DNA from: Gordionus sp. m RMFG-2023
Taxonomy: Eukaryota > Nematomorpha > Gordioida > Chordodea > Parachordodidae
Assembly (NCBI RefSeq): GCF_954871325.1
Contig: NC_088776.1
Span: 25,840,508 to 25,904,507, forward strand
DNA length: 64,000 bases
Reading direction: 5' to 3'
A program made the position numbers and the translations under genes. Positions within the stretch are counted from its first letter, which is position 1; each line of letters begins with the position of its first letter. Below the pieces are notes generated by a model that was not told the DNA's origin, did no database searches, and was given only the letters and a program-made list of their open reading frames with translations. Below are positions 23,111 through 35,659 of this stretch, piece by piece.

Positions 23111-24884
23111 AGTATGCCCTGGGAATATATTCTTGCAAAGTTATATTAAATATCAATTAATTTGGCCCAGCCATTTGAAATCATTTATTCTGAAAATTTT
23201 ATCAATGTTTAGTGCTTAATATATTATTTAAATTTTACAGTAAGATAAAATTATTAGCAAAATAGAACATTTTATTACTTAAATCTGTTTGGTAAATGGG
23301 ATATTGAATCCTGAATTACATATTATTTCTGTTTTTTATTCATTTATAAATGCTGTGTAGATGTAAACAGTCCAAGAATCTTGCAAGTAAGGTTTATGAA
23401 AGAGATTTCATTTTTTTCAAATTTTGACCAATCAAATTTTTACTTTGTTAATCGTTCAAGTCGTGTGGCCTTATTTATATCATAATTAATCGTTATTTGT
23501 TGTGCATATGCATTTTGCATGATGGTATACATATTTTTAAAATGATAATATTTGGTAGATTGTCGTTTGTTATAACTGAGCTATTGTTAAATAATATATC
23601 AATTATATTTATAATCTTTTGCTTGACATATACTTTATGGAATAATATAAAAGTAAGTAGTGAAAAATATTATTTATTCATCCACTAACTTTATTTAAAA
23701 GAATTAGAGATTAGAATAATATCCACTTCTAAAAGTTCAATTCTTCTAACATAAAAATTTTGAAAATGTCGAGTGGAGCACTGCAATTCTAGATAACGAT
23801 ATAAAATATATTAAGTAATTTAAAATATATTTATAATAATTATACATACTGTTCTAACTTCTATTCTTTCTAACATAAAAATTTTGAAAATGTCGAGTGG
23901 AGAATTGGAGATTTTTATAAAAAATATATTTTAGAGCGGAAAAATAAAATAAAAGAACTAGACATATTTTTCGAATAAATATTTAAAATATTTTAAAAAT
24001 ATAAAAATAATCAAATACTGTCTCTCAAAATTATTATTTATATATTAAAAACATTAAAATGCTAAAAAAAAAATTGTGGGAGAAATTAAAAAATTGTGGG
24101 AGCTTTTTGTGGGAGATTTCTAATTGTGGGAGTTTTGTGGGAGTGAGATGTATGTAGGTAAACTAAAAAATTGTGGGAGACTCCCACTGATGGGGGGAGA
24201 CATGGCAACCCTGCATATAATATCAATATGTAATCCTCAAGTGATTGATATGATAAATGGGTAAAAAAGGAAATATAATTAAAATAACTTTCAATATAAA
24301 TAATATGTATATTTTTTTGATGTGCCTCTTTTTTCATTTTTTTCTGATTGGCTCAAAAATTGACATTTTCCAACGACCTCATGGATAAAATGCCCACCTG
24401 GTCTTATGGCCAGTCTGCCCCTCCCCTCCCAATTATTTAGCAATTGAATTTGTTCATCACTTGCATTTCACCAAATGGTGATTTAAGTAAGCGCATACTT
24501 TTCATTTCCATATTAATGTGTGAATATATGAATTTTGAGCAGTCAATACATGGCCAGACAATACTCACCTGTCTATTATCTTAAATGCCTTTATATGTTT
24601 ATTAAATAAAACTCCTAAGCTCTAATTTTTTGTTTAAATAATGCTAAATGCCTTATTAGTAATTTAAATTAGTAATATTTTAATTAAACAAAAAAATGTA
24701 CGTGATTTTTGTAGAAAGAGATACTAAAATAGGTATTTAAAATACCTTTTTATTGGATTGCTATATTCAATAAATGAACTTAAATAAGGTGCATATCACA
24801 AATATACAAATTTGACCAATCTTGAGACAAATTGATCCAATAGAAATAAGTTAAACGGTGGCCACTAGTCTTTAAACATCTCCC

Positions 24885-25072
24885 CTTCTTTTTCTAAAAA
24901 TTATTATTTATAAATTAAAAACGTTAAGAGGCTGAAAATTTTAATGCAAGAGAAATTTTGTAAAAGATTTTTATGGGTGATTTCCATTGCGGAAGTTTAG
25001 CGGGAGGGAGGTCTGAGAGTGTTGATAAAAAAAATGCCGGAGACTTTTGCTGAAGAGGTAGACCTGAAAATC
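24885..25072. mobile_element. Diverged remnant of the same hAT end
   Basis: From ATTATTATTTATAAATTAAA to CCTGATC it resembles the right 190 bp of the 20083-24213 element (same order of GGGAG-like words and an ending like GACCTGAAAATCCTG), but with many changes. It is probably an older insertion. Confidence 0.45.
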
Positions 25073-26090
25073 CTGATCTTACCTCATGGCCTATACATTC
25101 CTTTAAATTACTTCCTTAGTATTGTGGAGTTATGAGGTGGGAGGATTAAAAGTTTTATTAGTTAAAATTCTACTTATAAACAAATAACCAAATTAAGAAG
25201 GGCTTTAGAGCAACTCTTGATAACTAAATTTATTTTCTGGGTAACAAGATTTGTTGTCATCCTTATGAAAACCCACTAATTATGCAAGGATGGACCTTTG
25301 CGTAATTGACTTGAGCTCCCAATGATGTGGGTAGTAGAGGAACGTTTAAGTTAAGTAAAAACAATTATAAGAACTCTTTGCCTTATAAATTGATATGGCA
25401 TTTTAAATTAATATTCAATATTTTAATTTCGTTATTATGTAAAACTTGGTAGCATGTTTTCTTTATCATTATATAATAATATTTCTGCTTAAAATTAAGC
25501 AATAAAAAAAATTAAAAATTTTTTGTCAATAATATTTCGTGCAAATTATTTTATAATATTTAAAAAAACGCATTATTCGAATAATTTCAAACTAATGCAA
25601 TTAGTTAATTTTAATTTTACTATTCGAATAAAAAATTAAGATTTGTATGCATATTTTATTTACCTATAGGAAGGTTTTTAATAGTGAGGTCTTTACCAAC
25701 CGAAAAACTGTCTAAGAAATTATTCTAATGATTTGTGTTTTTTGATGGAATCAAAAATTTATCGGATGTTTAAAGTGCCGTAATTATTAGGAATGAGCTT
25801 CTTTAGGCAAACAATATTCATTATAAAAATGAATGGTTTTCATTATATACTAAAAATCTTTTTACATTGAGGGCATCGGCCTTGTAAGTCTGTAGAAGCA
25901 ATAATAGTGATGTTATTATTCAATTTTTGAAACTAAAGTTTGGATTTTGATACCCTTTTAAAATGCAAACCAGAACCCATTCTAAAAGTTCCAGGAGCCG
26001 ATTCTAGCTAACGTGCAATTAATTTAAGTATGCATATTGTTTTAATGTTGTTATTCATTTTTGAGCAAACTTGTTTCCCAAGTGAATACA
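25073..26090. other. AT-rich stretch without a recognisable gene
   Basis: No coding frame, repeat or regulatory pattern could be supported here. Confidence 0.5.
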
Positions 26091-26098
26091 TCCCTGAA

Positions 26099-26415
26099 CG
26101 TAGGCGTATCCAGGATATTGCTAAGGGGAGGGGGCACTATTAGGTAAATTTTTTTCCCATAAATTTTATTGGAGGTCAATAGGTCCACTTATTAAAGGCC
26201 TTTGGCTATATTAGATTTTTATAAAAATAATTTTGGTTTTTACTTTTTTTATTATTAAAATGTTTACTAATTTTTCTTTCAAATTCTTCCTTATAAATGC
26301 TATATTGTATATATTTTTTGGGGAAGAGGGCGTGAGGGATTTTTATTAGCTTAAAATGATATTTACAAGAACAGGCAAATTTGCGATAGGGGGAGGGGGT
26401 GTGGTTATGCGCCTG
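26099..26415 (+). mobile_element. hAT-type MITE (copy A)
   Basis: The left end CGTAGGCGTATCCAGGAT and the right end GTGGTTATGCGCCTG match in inverted orientation. The flanks TCCCTGAA (26091-26098) and TCACTGAA (26416-26423) differ at one base. The 317-bp interior has no gene. The stretch TTAGCTTAAAATGATATTTA near its right end recurs in the hAT at 40892-42409, a likely autonomous relative. Confidence 0.8.
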
Positions 26416-27009
26416 TCACTGAATATATCAATATTTTTATAATTGCCAGTAGCAATGAGGCCAAAAAAATATGAATTGGAAATATAAAAATTTTACTTTA
26501 GAATTGGGAAATGGCCTAGCACTATTTAAATCAAATAGCCTTAAATTAAGATATGAAGAATTTTATAAAAATTATTATTTTTTTAAGAAACTTTGATGAG
26601 ATACATGCTTGATTAATAGAGCGCACAAATTGCGTTTTACAAACGCTTCGTGGCAAACGCAAATATTGCATTTTAAATAATAATGTACGAAATTACCGTT
26701 TGGTGTTTAAATCATCTTCTTTCAATATCTTTTTTTTATAAATTAGCTAAAATTTTGGATAGTAATTCTAAAATCTAGAATTTTTTTTATAAATTATGGG
26801 ATTTATTTTATTATTAGTATACTTATGCATTTAGAACTTGGTTGGGATAATCCTTTTTTTTGTAAAATTAAAAAGGCAACCTTAATTTAAACAAAGGATT
26901 AGTCATGCATAATGTTTTTTTAATTAAAAAATTACATCAAAATGAAAACGCTCAATTTGTGCAAAATATAAGTATGTAATCAAAAATACCTGTTACAATG
27001 TGAAAGGCA

Positions 27010-27378
27010 GGCTGGTAAGGAGGACCCTTCTCCCGTGGCAAATTTGTCTGTTATTGTAAATATCATTTTAAGCTAATAAAAATTTACCTTCTACACCCCC
27101 CCCCCCCCCCCAAAAAAAAAAAAAATTAAAATGATAATATATCACTATAAAAAGGAATTTGAGATAAATTACAACTTTTTAAAATAACGACTATAATTCA
27201 AAATTTTTTGTATTTTAATTAAAAAAAAGTAAAAACCCAAAATTATTTTTATAAAAAATATAATATAGCCAACAAAGGTCTATAATAGGTAGACCTAAAA
27301 CTTACAATAAAATTTATGGAGGAGACACTCGTCTAATATTGTTTTCCCCCTATAAGAAAATCCTGGATATACTTAGGA
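27010..27378 (-). mobile_element. hAT-type MITE (copy B, inverted)
   Basis: The reverse complement runs from the TAAGTATATCCAGGATTTTC end to a GGCAAATTTGTCTGTTATTG inner block (plus-strand sense) that matches copy A read backwards. A run of about 16 C lies at 27098-27113. The target duplication is unclear. Confidence 0.65.
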
Positions 27379-27842
27379 TGAAAAGCTATTAAAATTAATT
27401 TTTTTTTACAAGCTAACAAAAAATAGATTCTATCATAAAAATATAACCATTAAAATGTTTATAACATATTATAACCTAGCCAACTTGAAATTAAATTTAA
27501 AAAAAACAATAAAAAGGTACAGGTGTACAATTAAAACTGAGCAAAACATAAAGAAAAAACTATAAAAAATTGGTTTTAACATTAAAATTAGGTATTTATT
27601 CATAAAAAATAAAATAAATTTTCCTTTAACAAGTGGCCCTTTATATAAATTACCTGATAAAAAAAATATTTGATAGAAGAATGATTTTATTTTGTGATAA
27701 ATTTTTGAAAAGACACTCAGATTATTCCGAAATTAATCACCTTTCTTTTAATTTATAATTATATAGTATTTTTTAATTTTCAATAAAATAAAAATATAAT
27801 CAGTATTTTGATGATTTTCTTTTTTAAAAGTCCAAAATAATC

Positions 27843-28272
27843 ATGGAAGAAGAAAGCGATAAAGAAAATTTACCAATTCGCAATGATTTAAAACGCAAAT
27901 ACATAAAATTTATGAGTACTTCGAACATCAAAAAACGATGCATTAAATCGCCTACCCCACGATTCACGAAACTTTACTCAGCCGCAAAAAATGATAAATT
28001 AACAGTTCCTCCAAATAGTTCAACCAATTTATTCAATTTTTTAACTAATAATAATCAGAGCAATAAATTTACATTTAATAAGATTTACAGGAGTTTTCGG
28101 AAAACAACACCATATTATTCTTTTGCTCCAAGGAAAAATTTTTCTTTCCGAAGCCTCCTCGTTAGGCAATCTAGTTTAAAAAAGGGGACGACGAAGACGT
28201 TAAACACGATTGGATCTCGAATGTTTTCCATAAATTTTTTAATCCTAGCCCAAGCTTTGAAACTCTTAAAAG
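27843..28272 (+). CDS. Possible first coding exon, KEN-box-like N-terminus, unknown protein
   Basis: An ATG-started frame runs about 143 residues before a possible GTATTA donor at 28272. The open frame itself runs on to 28355, where its last codons come from a hAT end. The protein starts MEEESDKENLPIRND, with a KEN box followed by proline like the APC/C degrons of mitotic regulators, and is then rich in basic, Ser, Thr and Asn residues (FSFRSLLVRQSSLKKG). No folded domain is recognised. Composition and richer codon use than the surroundings suggest real coding sequence. A TTTTTTAAAAG acceptor just upstream leaves open an earlier exon. No downstream exon was found. Function is not assigned. 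Confidence 0.4.
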
Positions 28273-28344
28273 TATTATGTTTTTTTCAGCATAAAAATAT
28301 CCACATATATCTTCAATTTGTTAATTGCTTAGTTATCATGGTGA

Positions 28345-31190
28345 CAAGGCCGTAGCCAGGAATTTTTAGCTAGGGGGGGGGGAACTGCTTACTTGAAAGG
28401 GTCACTATTTTTTTAAAATAAAACAAATAATTAAGCATTCTTAGAAATTTTTTGGCTATTCTTATTAAAAATTTATTAATGTAGTATGAATACAAAATTA
28501 TGAATATACAAAATATTACTATAATATAATACGACGGTTTTTATTTTTATATTTTAACATAAATGAATTAAAGGATAAATTTTGTGTTATTTTTTTCCAT
28601 AAGCCATCAATACTAAATTATGCTTGCGTTATCAATCATCGCCTCTCTAGTGCTTGATAGAACTCTCTTTATTGTAGAGAAAGAGGCCACATAAAAAGCT
28701 GTTGGTACATTAATGATGATGGCTGCTGAGTAGCATTTATGCAATTCTTTAAATGCATGATGATATTTTTTTATACAAGGATATTTACAAAATTATGTGT
28801 TTCTCTAACTTCTGCAGCTAATAATCCTTTAGCTATTTACATTTCGTGATGTAATGTTTCCATATTTAAGTTTAATAATGATTCCAATCGGGCCATTTTA
28901 TACGATATAAAATAATCAGAGCCAAAGGGGGGGGGCAATGTATTAAAACATGATAGAAGATTATAGTCATCTTTTGTAAATCTATAAACGATTAACACAA
29001 AATAATCAATAATTTAATAATATAATTTTTTTAAAGAACTACAATTGTTTCCCAATCAAATTGTAATTTGGTCTCGACTAAAAAATCTCGAAGATTTATA
29101 AGCGTTTTACGAACCCATGATGATTTGTGGGGAATGAGATTAAATTTTGCTAAAAGTTTTTCAGCCTTAATTCTAATCAGATCAAAAGAATTATCGCTTC
29201 TTTTATTTTTTAATATATTGATTGTGGAAACAATACAATTTTTAGCATACACTAGATTAGTACCTACTGAATGTAGATACTTATTTAGTGGATCTATTGT
29301 TATTATATCTCATAAATTACAATGGATAAATTAACTTAATTTATATTAATGCATTGAGATAAAAGTCCAGAGGCCTTGACTGAATCATGAGTGGAAACCT
29401 CTGAATTAATAGTTCTATTAGAAAAGTAAAATAATACTTCATAAATAACCTCAAAATTATCATAAATGATGCGAGATGCTTCTAAATGACCAGTCCACCT
29501 CTGGTCTAAAAGTCTCTTAAAAATGGCCTGCATATTTGCAGGATACGCTAAAGCGCCTAAAAAATTATACAACGCATTGGTTAAATTAAAAAAATTAGAA
29601 ATGATAATAATATTATTATACGAGTTTTGAATTACAAGATGCAACATGTGGTTGTAGCAATGTATAAAAGGAACTTTTTTATTAATTTTTTTTGAAGTAG
29701 GGTTTGCACCCCATAATTTCGGCCTGACATAACGTTTGCCCCATCATATGCCTGGCTTATTATATTCGTTGAATTAATATTTAACTCATAAGTTGCTTTA
29801 AAATGCAAGTAGTAAGGCTTTCAGCAGAAAGACACTGTAAAAATAATTACTATTAAATTTTCTTGGACTTATCCAGAAAAAATATAGCGAATAATTATGC
29901 TCAGATTTTCACAACCTTATGCATCTTTTGTCTCATCAGCCTTAAGACAAATAAAAGTCATCTCACTTTTGTTATATTTATCTGAAATATATTCAAGCAC
30001 CATATCTGCCATAATAGATATTTTGAATCTGGGGTGATGTATATTGGGAATTTTTGGGTATAAATTTCATAATTTTATTTAATTCAGGATCTTTTTGAAT
30101 GGTGCATGAAAACATTGCTATAAATTGTCCAGAAGAATAAATTATCATTTGCAGCATCCTTAATTTTTGTTGAACCAGTCCCACGAAAAGGTAGCTCCTG
30201 TATGCTAAGACATAGCATCAAATCAAATATTGACTTAGATAATAAAGATTACTGTTAATTTGCTGGCTTACCAAAAATGTTGTTATCTCAGTATCTTTAT
30301 TTATATTTTTATCATGCCAAATTGTTATTGAAATTAAATGAGCTTTGAGCTTTCATGTTTTAGCAATCCCTTATTTGCAGCTAACGCATTTTTCCAATTT
30401 CTGAATCTCTTTTGTCTAAATTCATCACTTGGGCTACACGAATATTTTCTACATGAAAAACAAAAAGCAGCGTCAGCTTCTACACTCTACTCCAATCAGT
30501 ATCGACCTTTATACCATGATTTTTAAAATAACCTTAGCCTTCCATGTATATCTTTTTTCACGTAATTGTTTAATTTGATATGCTTTGGTTCAATCTGCTG
30601 GCCGAGGTCGCCTGGGATTGAACTTGAATTATTAGATGACTTTTTTGACAATATATAAGTATTGACAACCCTATAGAGATTAGTTTTTACTCATATAAGT
30701 CAGGGTCAAATAATTCATCACTAAGTAACAAAACATAATAGAAATTTATACTAACTATGAGCAGAATCAGTTTCAGGATTTTCTGATGTAGTAATGCTAG
30801 TAGTTTGTAAAGGTTGTGATGTTGTTTAACATTTGTTTAACTTGAAATAGGGATTAATAAATGATTGTTTCTTCACAATTCTAAAATATTCACCGCTGTT
30901 TTAAATAACTGGTTATATTATAATAAAAAGTGAATGAACTATAATAAATAAAATAATTATCATTGAAATAAGTACAATACAATTTAAAAGTGATACGTGA
31001 TAATTAAGCACCTATATGTTATACACATACACACACATGAAAATGATAAAATAAAAGAAATTTACAAACTAAAAATTGTTTTTTGACTAAATATTTAAAA
31101 TTTATTTTAAAAATATAAAAATAATCAATTACAAAATTTTTTTTTTAAATTGGGGGGGGGGCGGAAAATTTTTCCTGGGGCTAGGTTTGG
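28345..31190 (-). mobile_element. hAT transposon fossil with CGTAGCCAGG end
   Basis: The left end CAAGGCCGTAGCCAGG is followed by a G run. The right side near 31152-31190 carries another G run and an AAATTTTTCCTGGGGCTAGG block, a degenerate inverted match. The interior codes on the minus strand for a broken transposase. No clear target duplication was found, so the right boundary is approximate. Confidence 0.65.
28640..30910 (-). pseudogene. hAT transposase with TTF-type finger, broken
   Basis: Near 30520-30340 the minus strand reads a TTF-type finger region (AAFCFSCRKY, then KNALAANKGLLKHESSKAH), which binds transposon ends in this family. Further on, 29336-29647 reads QRWTGHLEASRIIYDNFE, the RW(S/T)GR-like region of hAT proteins, and 29031-29252 continues the helical domain. 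Frames are broken several times, so the gene is dead. It differs in sequence from the 13084 family. Confidence 0.7.
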
Positions 31191-32520
31191 GGCCAAAATT
31201 TTATTTGGATACTATATTAAACTTATGTATATATTTAATATATTGTTTGATACCTAATGAATGACATAGCCAAAAATTTTGGGAATTAAGATATTGTTTA
31301 TTTTATTTGTAGGAGGGGGGTGGGGCGAATCACATCCAAACCTCTTTTTTACTCGGCCATCAGCAATATCCCGCTTATGATTAATTCTAATAATCAGCTC
31401 CAAAAAATTTGCCTTATGATACAATTTAGTAGCCAGTATAATTATCAAAAAACAAAATATTTTGCCAACTTACAAATAAATATAGACAGAAGGCACTAAT
31501 TCTAAACACTTTCCTTAATGTTTAGTGCATAATTAGTATATTTTTTCAATCCATTTGGTTGATAGTATAAAGGCAAAAAATAAAAATAATGCCATTAGAT
31601 TTAGATTAAATTTGTGGATTTGATTAATCCTAAAAAATCATTAGCAATTGTTTTTAATTTTCGTGTTTTGTTAAAGAATTAACCGAAGAAAGAAGATAGT
31701 GTCTCATCACAATTTGCAAGTGACATTTTTTTAATTTTAATATTTGAAGTTTCTTCTATACTAATAATATGAAATAAGAGCGCTTTGTATATTATTTATA
31801 ACTTGATTTAAGATTAGTTTATTGCTTAAATCGATGGCTTCTCCCGGAAATAATGAGCGAATTTTCATTTCTTGATGGATATTTTTTAGTTCAAAAAGTT
31901 TTGTGATCTTCATTATTATTAATAAGAATTCTATTACATTCTTGAAAATTGTACTCGTTTTTTTCAGTTAAGCCTAATTTTAAAGGATCAGAATCTTTGC
32001 GGCCTCTTATCCTTGTATATCTAACCAAAATATTAATTGATAATTATCTCTTGTTTTATTTTTATAATTGGAAACCATACATTTTAAAACTTATTTTAAG
32101 GACATTTACAAGATTATGAATGCGACTTATGTGCATAATGTTATTAAATTATTTAAGAACAACATATGGTTTTATTACTAGTTATTAGAGTTTTCATGTT
32201 AATCCCTTACCTCAAATTTTGGCGCAATGAGTTTACACGTTTTACAATATGCTGCTTGAGCTTTTGCAGAAGAGTAAAGCCATGGAATAGGAATCTTATA
32301 TTAAATAACTTATTTTATCCGAAAAACAAAGAGTACCTAACGCGTTAATAATGAAATTTATTATTTTTTCTAAATTTAATATAATATTAAGTTTAGTTTT
32401 CAAATCACACCACCCAACAAAATTTTTATACTTTTTCCTTATGATTATATTTTTTTCAAAATTTGCAAACTAATTTTTTTCAAATTTTATCCAGAGTCAA
32501 GGTCATTAAATTAATGAATC
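31191..32520. other. Decayed sequence with a probable hAT fragment
   Basis: On the minus strand at about 32030-31790 a readable stretch (YTRIRGRKDSDPLKLG, later EDHKTFELKNIHQEMKIRS) resembles the middle of ZMYM-type hAT transposases, but no element ends are seen. The rest is AT-rich with no gene recognised. Confidence 0.4.
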
Positions 32521-32610
32521 TTAAGTTATATGAAATTACACAATATTATATTTCATTTTATTAAGTTATATGAAATTACACAATATTATATTTCATTTTA
32601 TTAAGTTATA
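32521..32610. repeat. Exact 40-bp tandem duplication
   Basis: Positions 32521-32560 and 32561-32600 are identical, and a third partial unit follows to 32610. Identity implies a recent slippage or duplication event. Confidence 0.9.
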
Positions 32611-32837
32611 AAGAATTATACTAAATTTAAGGCTCTGACCTTCATATGTTTTTTTGACTTCAACGAAAAAGATTTGGATCACTAACGTCAATGTATAATT
32701 GGATAAGAAAGTTGATACACAGCAATAAATTTCTGCTAATCATAATCAAGCATTTTTACAACCCCCTGCTCTCCCTTTAAGCCAATGACGCCATCATCCA
32801 CACATAAACAAAAAGAACTTCCAATCAATTCTTACAT

Positions 32838-33327
32838 GTTTTGGACATCACCCTCTTCATTATCGATTCTCTAAAGGTAAACACTCTCGGCACAATGCAG
32901 TCAACGGCACTATTCTCCGAGCTCTACGCTTAGCTCAAATCCCTGCAACCCTCGAACCCTGTGGCCTCTCAAAAATAGTATCCGGACAGATGGGCTGACC
33001 TTAATACCTTGGAGTAATGGAACTCCTTTAGCATGGGATTACACTTGCATATAGCGATTCGCTCCCTCGTTTAGTAACAATTCATTCGTGCGAGCGGAAA
33101 ACTCTAAAATTAACAAATACATTTCCCTAACCAATTGTAATCTCATACCAATTGTATCCCACACAACCAGTTTTTCCGGCAATCATACCCTAACCTTCTT
33201 CAAATCCCTTGGTAAAAAAATTCACGCCATCACTGGTGACCCACAGGAAGGCTTCTATCTTCGACAGCATGTATCTATTGATATATGCAAATCTAATTAT
33301 ATCGCCATCCACGGCTCCCTTTTTTGA
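32838..33327 (+). pseudogene. C-terminal domain of a non-LTR retrotransposon-like protein
   Basis: The plus strand reads FSKGKHSRHNAVNGTILRAL, then PDGLTLIPWSNGTPLAWDYT, and in the last frame (33088-33327) LTFFKSLGKKIHAITGDPQ and QHVSIDICKSNYIAIHGS. This order is known from the region after the reverse transcriptase in certain invertebrate non-LTR-like mobile proteins, where a CPCG finger precedes it. Two stops or shifts break it. The reverse transcriptase itself is not next to it. GC content is higher here than around. Family naming is from memory of the motif, not from a search. Confidence 0.5.
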
Positions 33328-34522
33328 CCTCCTCCCTCCCGAAATTTAATTTATTATACTAATTATATACAATTTACATTTTGTAATATTTTAAAAATAT
33401 TATTTACACATAAATAAATTTTTAAAAAAATGGGAATCAAAATTAGCAAAAAAGGAAAATGTAATCTAAATTAAAATTAGTCTGACCCTTTACCTTCTTT
33501 ACATTTATTTACCTCTACTTCCATTTTTATTATATTGACAATAGAATAGCCTTATCAAAACTTCATAATTTAATGTCGATCTTGAGTCATAACGCAACAC
33601 TCCACCGTGGTTGAAGTGCATTATCGTACTAACAATAATAGAAATTAAGATTTTTTTTCTGATAAAGATGTTAATGAAAATTTTAATTGAAAATCATTGT
33701 TATCTAAATAAATTTCCTCAATATAATATATGTGAATAACAAATTTTTCTTCCTCTGCACCAATTTAACGTGTGTTTGACGCGGCAAAATATAGAGTACT
33801 AACCCTCTTTATCAATCATTGAAAAAGAATATAAAAATTTAATTTAGATTATTTTCTAAATAATATATTTTATTATAATATTAATATATAACATATATAA
33901 CATATATTTTATTATAATATTAATATAACATAATTTAACATTAAAATTTTTTAAAAAAGAGATAGAAACAATTAATAAAATTAAAGAAAACATGATTAAA
34001 AAATGAAAGCGAGATCATTTCAATGAGTCAAGAAAGCTTACGTGATTTTAAGGCCAGATAAAATAATTTTTCGAATTTAATATCCTCCATTGGGTTCGCC
34101 TGAATATTGGTATATTGTTTCCTTCAAATTTTTATGTGTGAGAAGGCCTCACCATAAATTCCTAAAATTTATACAATGAAAAAAGTCGAAATATTTGTTA
34201 TTTTTAGAGATATCAGCCTGAGAAATGACTGTACATGTATATTAGATTAGGCATATGAAATCCCAAGGGGGAGAGAGTCCATGGGATAAGTGTGATACCA
34301 TCAAAGATGGAAAGGAACTTGGCCTTATTGAGAAACTTAAAATGTATATTAATGATGGCCGAAATATGAGAGTAACGTTCTAGAGAATATATGCAGCGAG
34401 GTGGTGGACTTTAATGTAATGGGAAGTCCATAGTCTGTGCAGTTGGTAGGTATTATTGCATCACAGTTCAGGCGAAGGGCTATTGACAATCTTAGTTGTT
34501 TAGGCGTGAAAGACGCCGAGGT
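33328..34522. other. AT-rich stretch without a recognisable gene
   Basis: No coding frame of substance is seen. From about 34230 GC content rises, and the following 300 bp (continuing at 35331 beyond an inserted element) may be decayed mobile-element sequence of unknown type. Confidence 0.45.
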
Positions 34523-34530
34523 TAGAAATA

Positions 34531-35322
34531 TGGGTCTGCATCCAATGTTAAAAATTGTTAACCTACCCATCCAGGCCACCCATAGTTTTCAAAAAAAAAT
34601 AGGCCCGCCCGCCCATTAGTTTACAATTCCTTACCCGCCCGCCCATTATTTATAAAAAATTTTAACCCAAGCCTGCTATCATAAAATTTAATTATGGCCA
34701 TTTTTTCAATTTTTTAAGCATCAAATTTCAGCATTACACCTCTACAAAAGTTTTTAGGAAATTACTATATTAAGCATTAAAAAATATTCAATTTAAATTA
34801 TGGATAATTTATTTGATCAAATATATTTATGAAAATAATATATATATAAAATTGATATTATATGTAATTAATAATGCAAAAATAATAATGAATCGACATT
34901 TTCTGGATTCAAACACGTTCTTCTTTGTTCTGAAAACCTTCCAGAATGTTAAATCCTCGTTCAGAAAAGCACTAGTTGCAGGAATTGCTAATATTTTTCT
35001 TGCTAATCTTGATAGCTTTGGTAAATCTCTTTCTTGTCGTTTCCACCTTAGTTTTAAATATAGAAAAAAGTTTATTTATTTTAAGAAAAAAGTTTCTATG
35101 ATACCAAAAAAGGACATTTTAATTTTTAATATCCAAAAAATTCATAGGAACAATGTTTTATTAATATTTACTTAAATGGTTTAAATTTTTTAACCCGCCT
35201 GCTCATTGTTTAAATTTCTTAACCCGCCCACTATCCGCCCATAATTTAAAAAATTTTTAATCCGCTCACTCGCCTGCCCGTTTTTAAAAATTTTTTTGCC
35301 CGAAATACCGTCCATGCAGACC
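34531..35322 (-). mobile_element. Short hAT fossil with GGTCTGCAT ends
   Basis: The left end TGGGTCTGCATCCA and right end TCCATGCAGACC are inverted matches, each followed inward by CCCGCCCGCCCATT-type words. The flanks TAGAAATA (34523-34530) and TAGAACTG (35323-35330) agree at six of eight bases. The minus strand at 35175-34880 reads ALSERGFNILEGF-like sequence, the hAT dimerisation motif. It is a 0.8-kb deletion derivative. Confidence 0.65.
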
Positions 35323-35659
35323 TAGAACTGGAATGGTTTCTAGTCATTCGTAACCTATTTTGGATTTTAAAATCGTGAAATGAGAATTCTCTTCTACTTG
35401 AACGTTCGTTAAGAGATATGTTACTTAAAGTGACTATAGATGCATCCCAGGAGGACGAATTGGGTCTCACTGTTAAGATAAATTTGTTTCATTTCTAAAG
35501 AACTTAAGATGGATCTGTCTGTATTATCCATAATGCGGTCAGGGTTATGCTCGTAGTCTGGTAGAAATAAATGGTGATAATGTAAGTATTAGTAAGGTAT
35601 GCTGATGATAAAAGTATTAGTGTGGAGCGAATCCCAATTCCTAAAAAACTTAAATTATT

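Larger units (their letters stand above)
20083..24213. mobile_element. hAT transposon fossil, CAGGGTTGCCA ends, perfect TSD
   Basis: The ends CAGGGTTGCCA and TGGCAACCCTG are perfect inverted repeats, flanked by the 8-bp duplication CATATAAT at 20075-20082 and 24214-24221. Repeated TTGTGGGAG words lie inside both ends. The 4.1-kb interior holds a plus-strand N-terminal and a minus-strand C-terminal transposase part that overlap in content, together with a 25-bp satellite. Confidence 0.95.

Noticed and set aside
20083-24221. CRISPR-like array for the 25-bp repeats
   Set aside because: The units are head-to-tail without unique spacers, in an animal genome and inside a transposon.
34349-34579. 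Minus-strand 76-codon frame
   Set aside because: No recognisable motif, and it runs across the left end of a hAT insertion, so it cannot be an old single gene.
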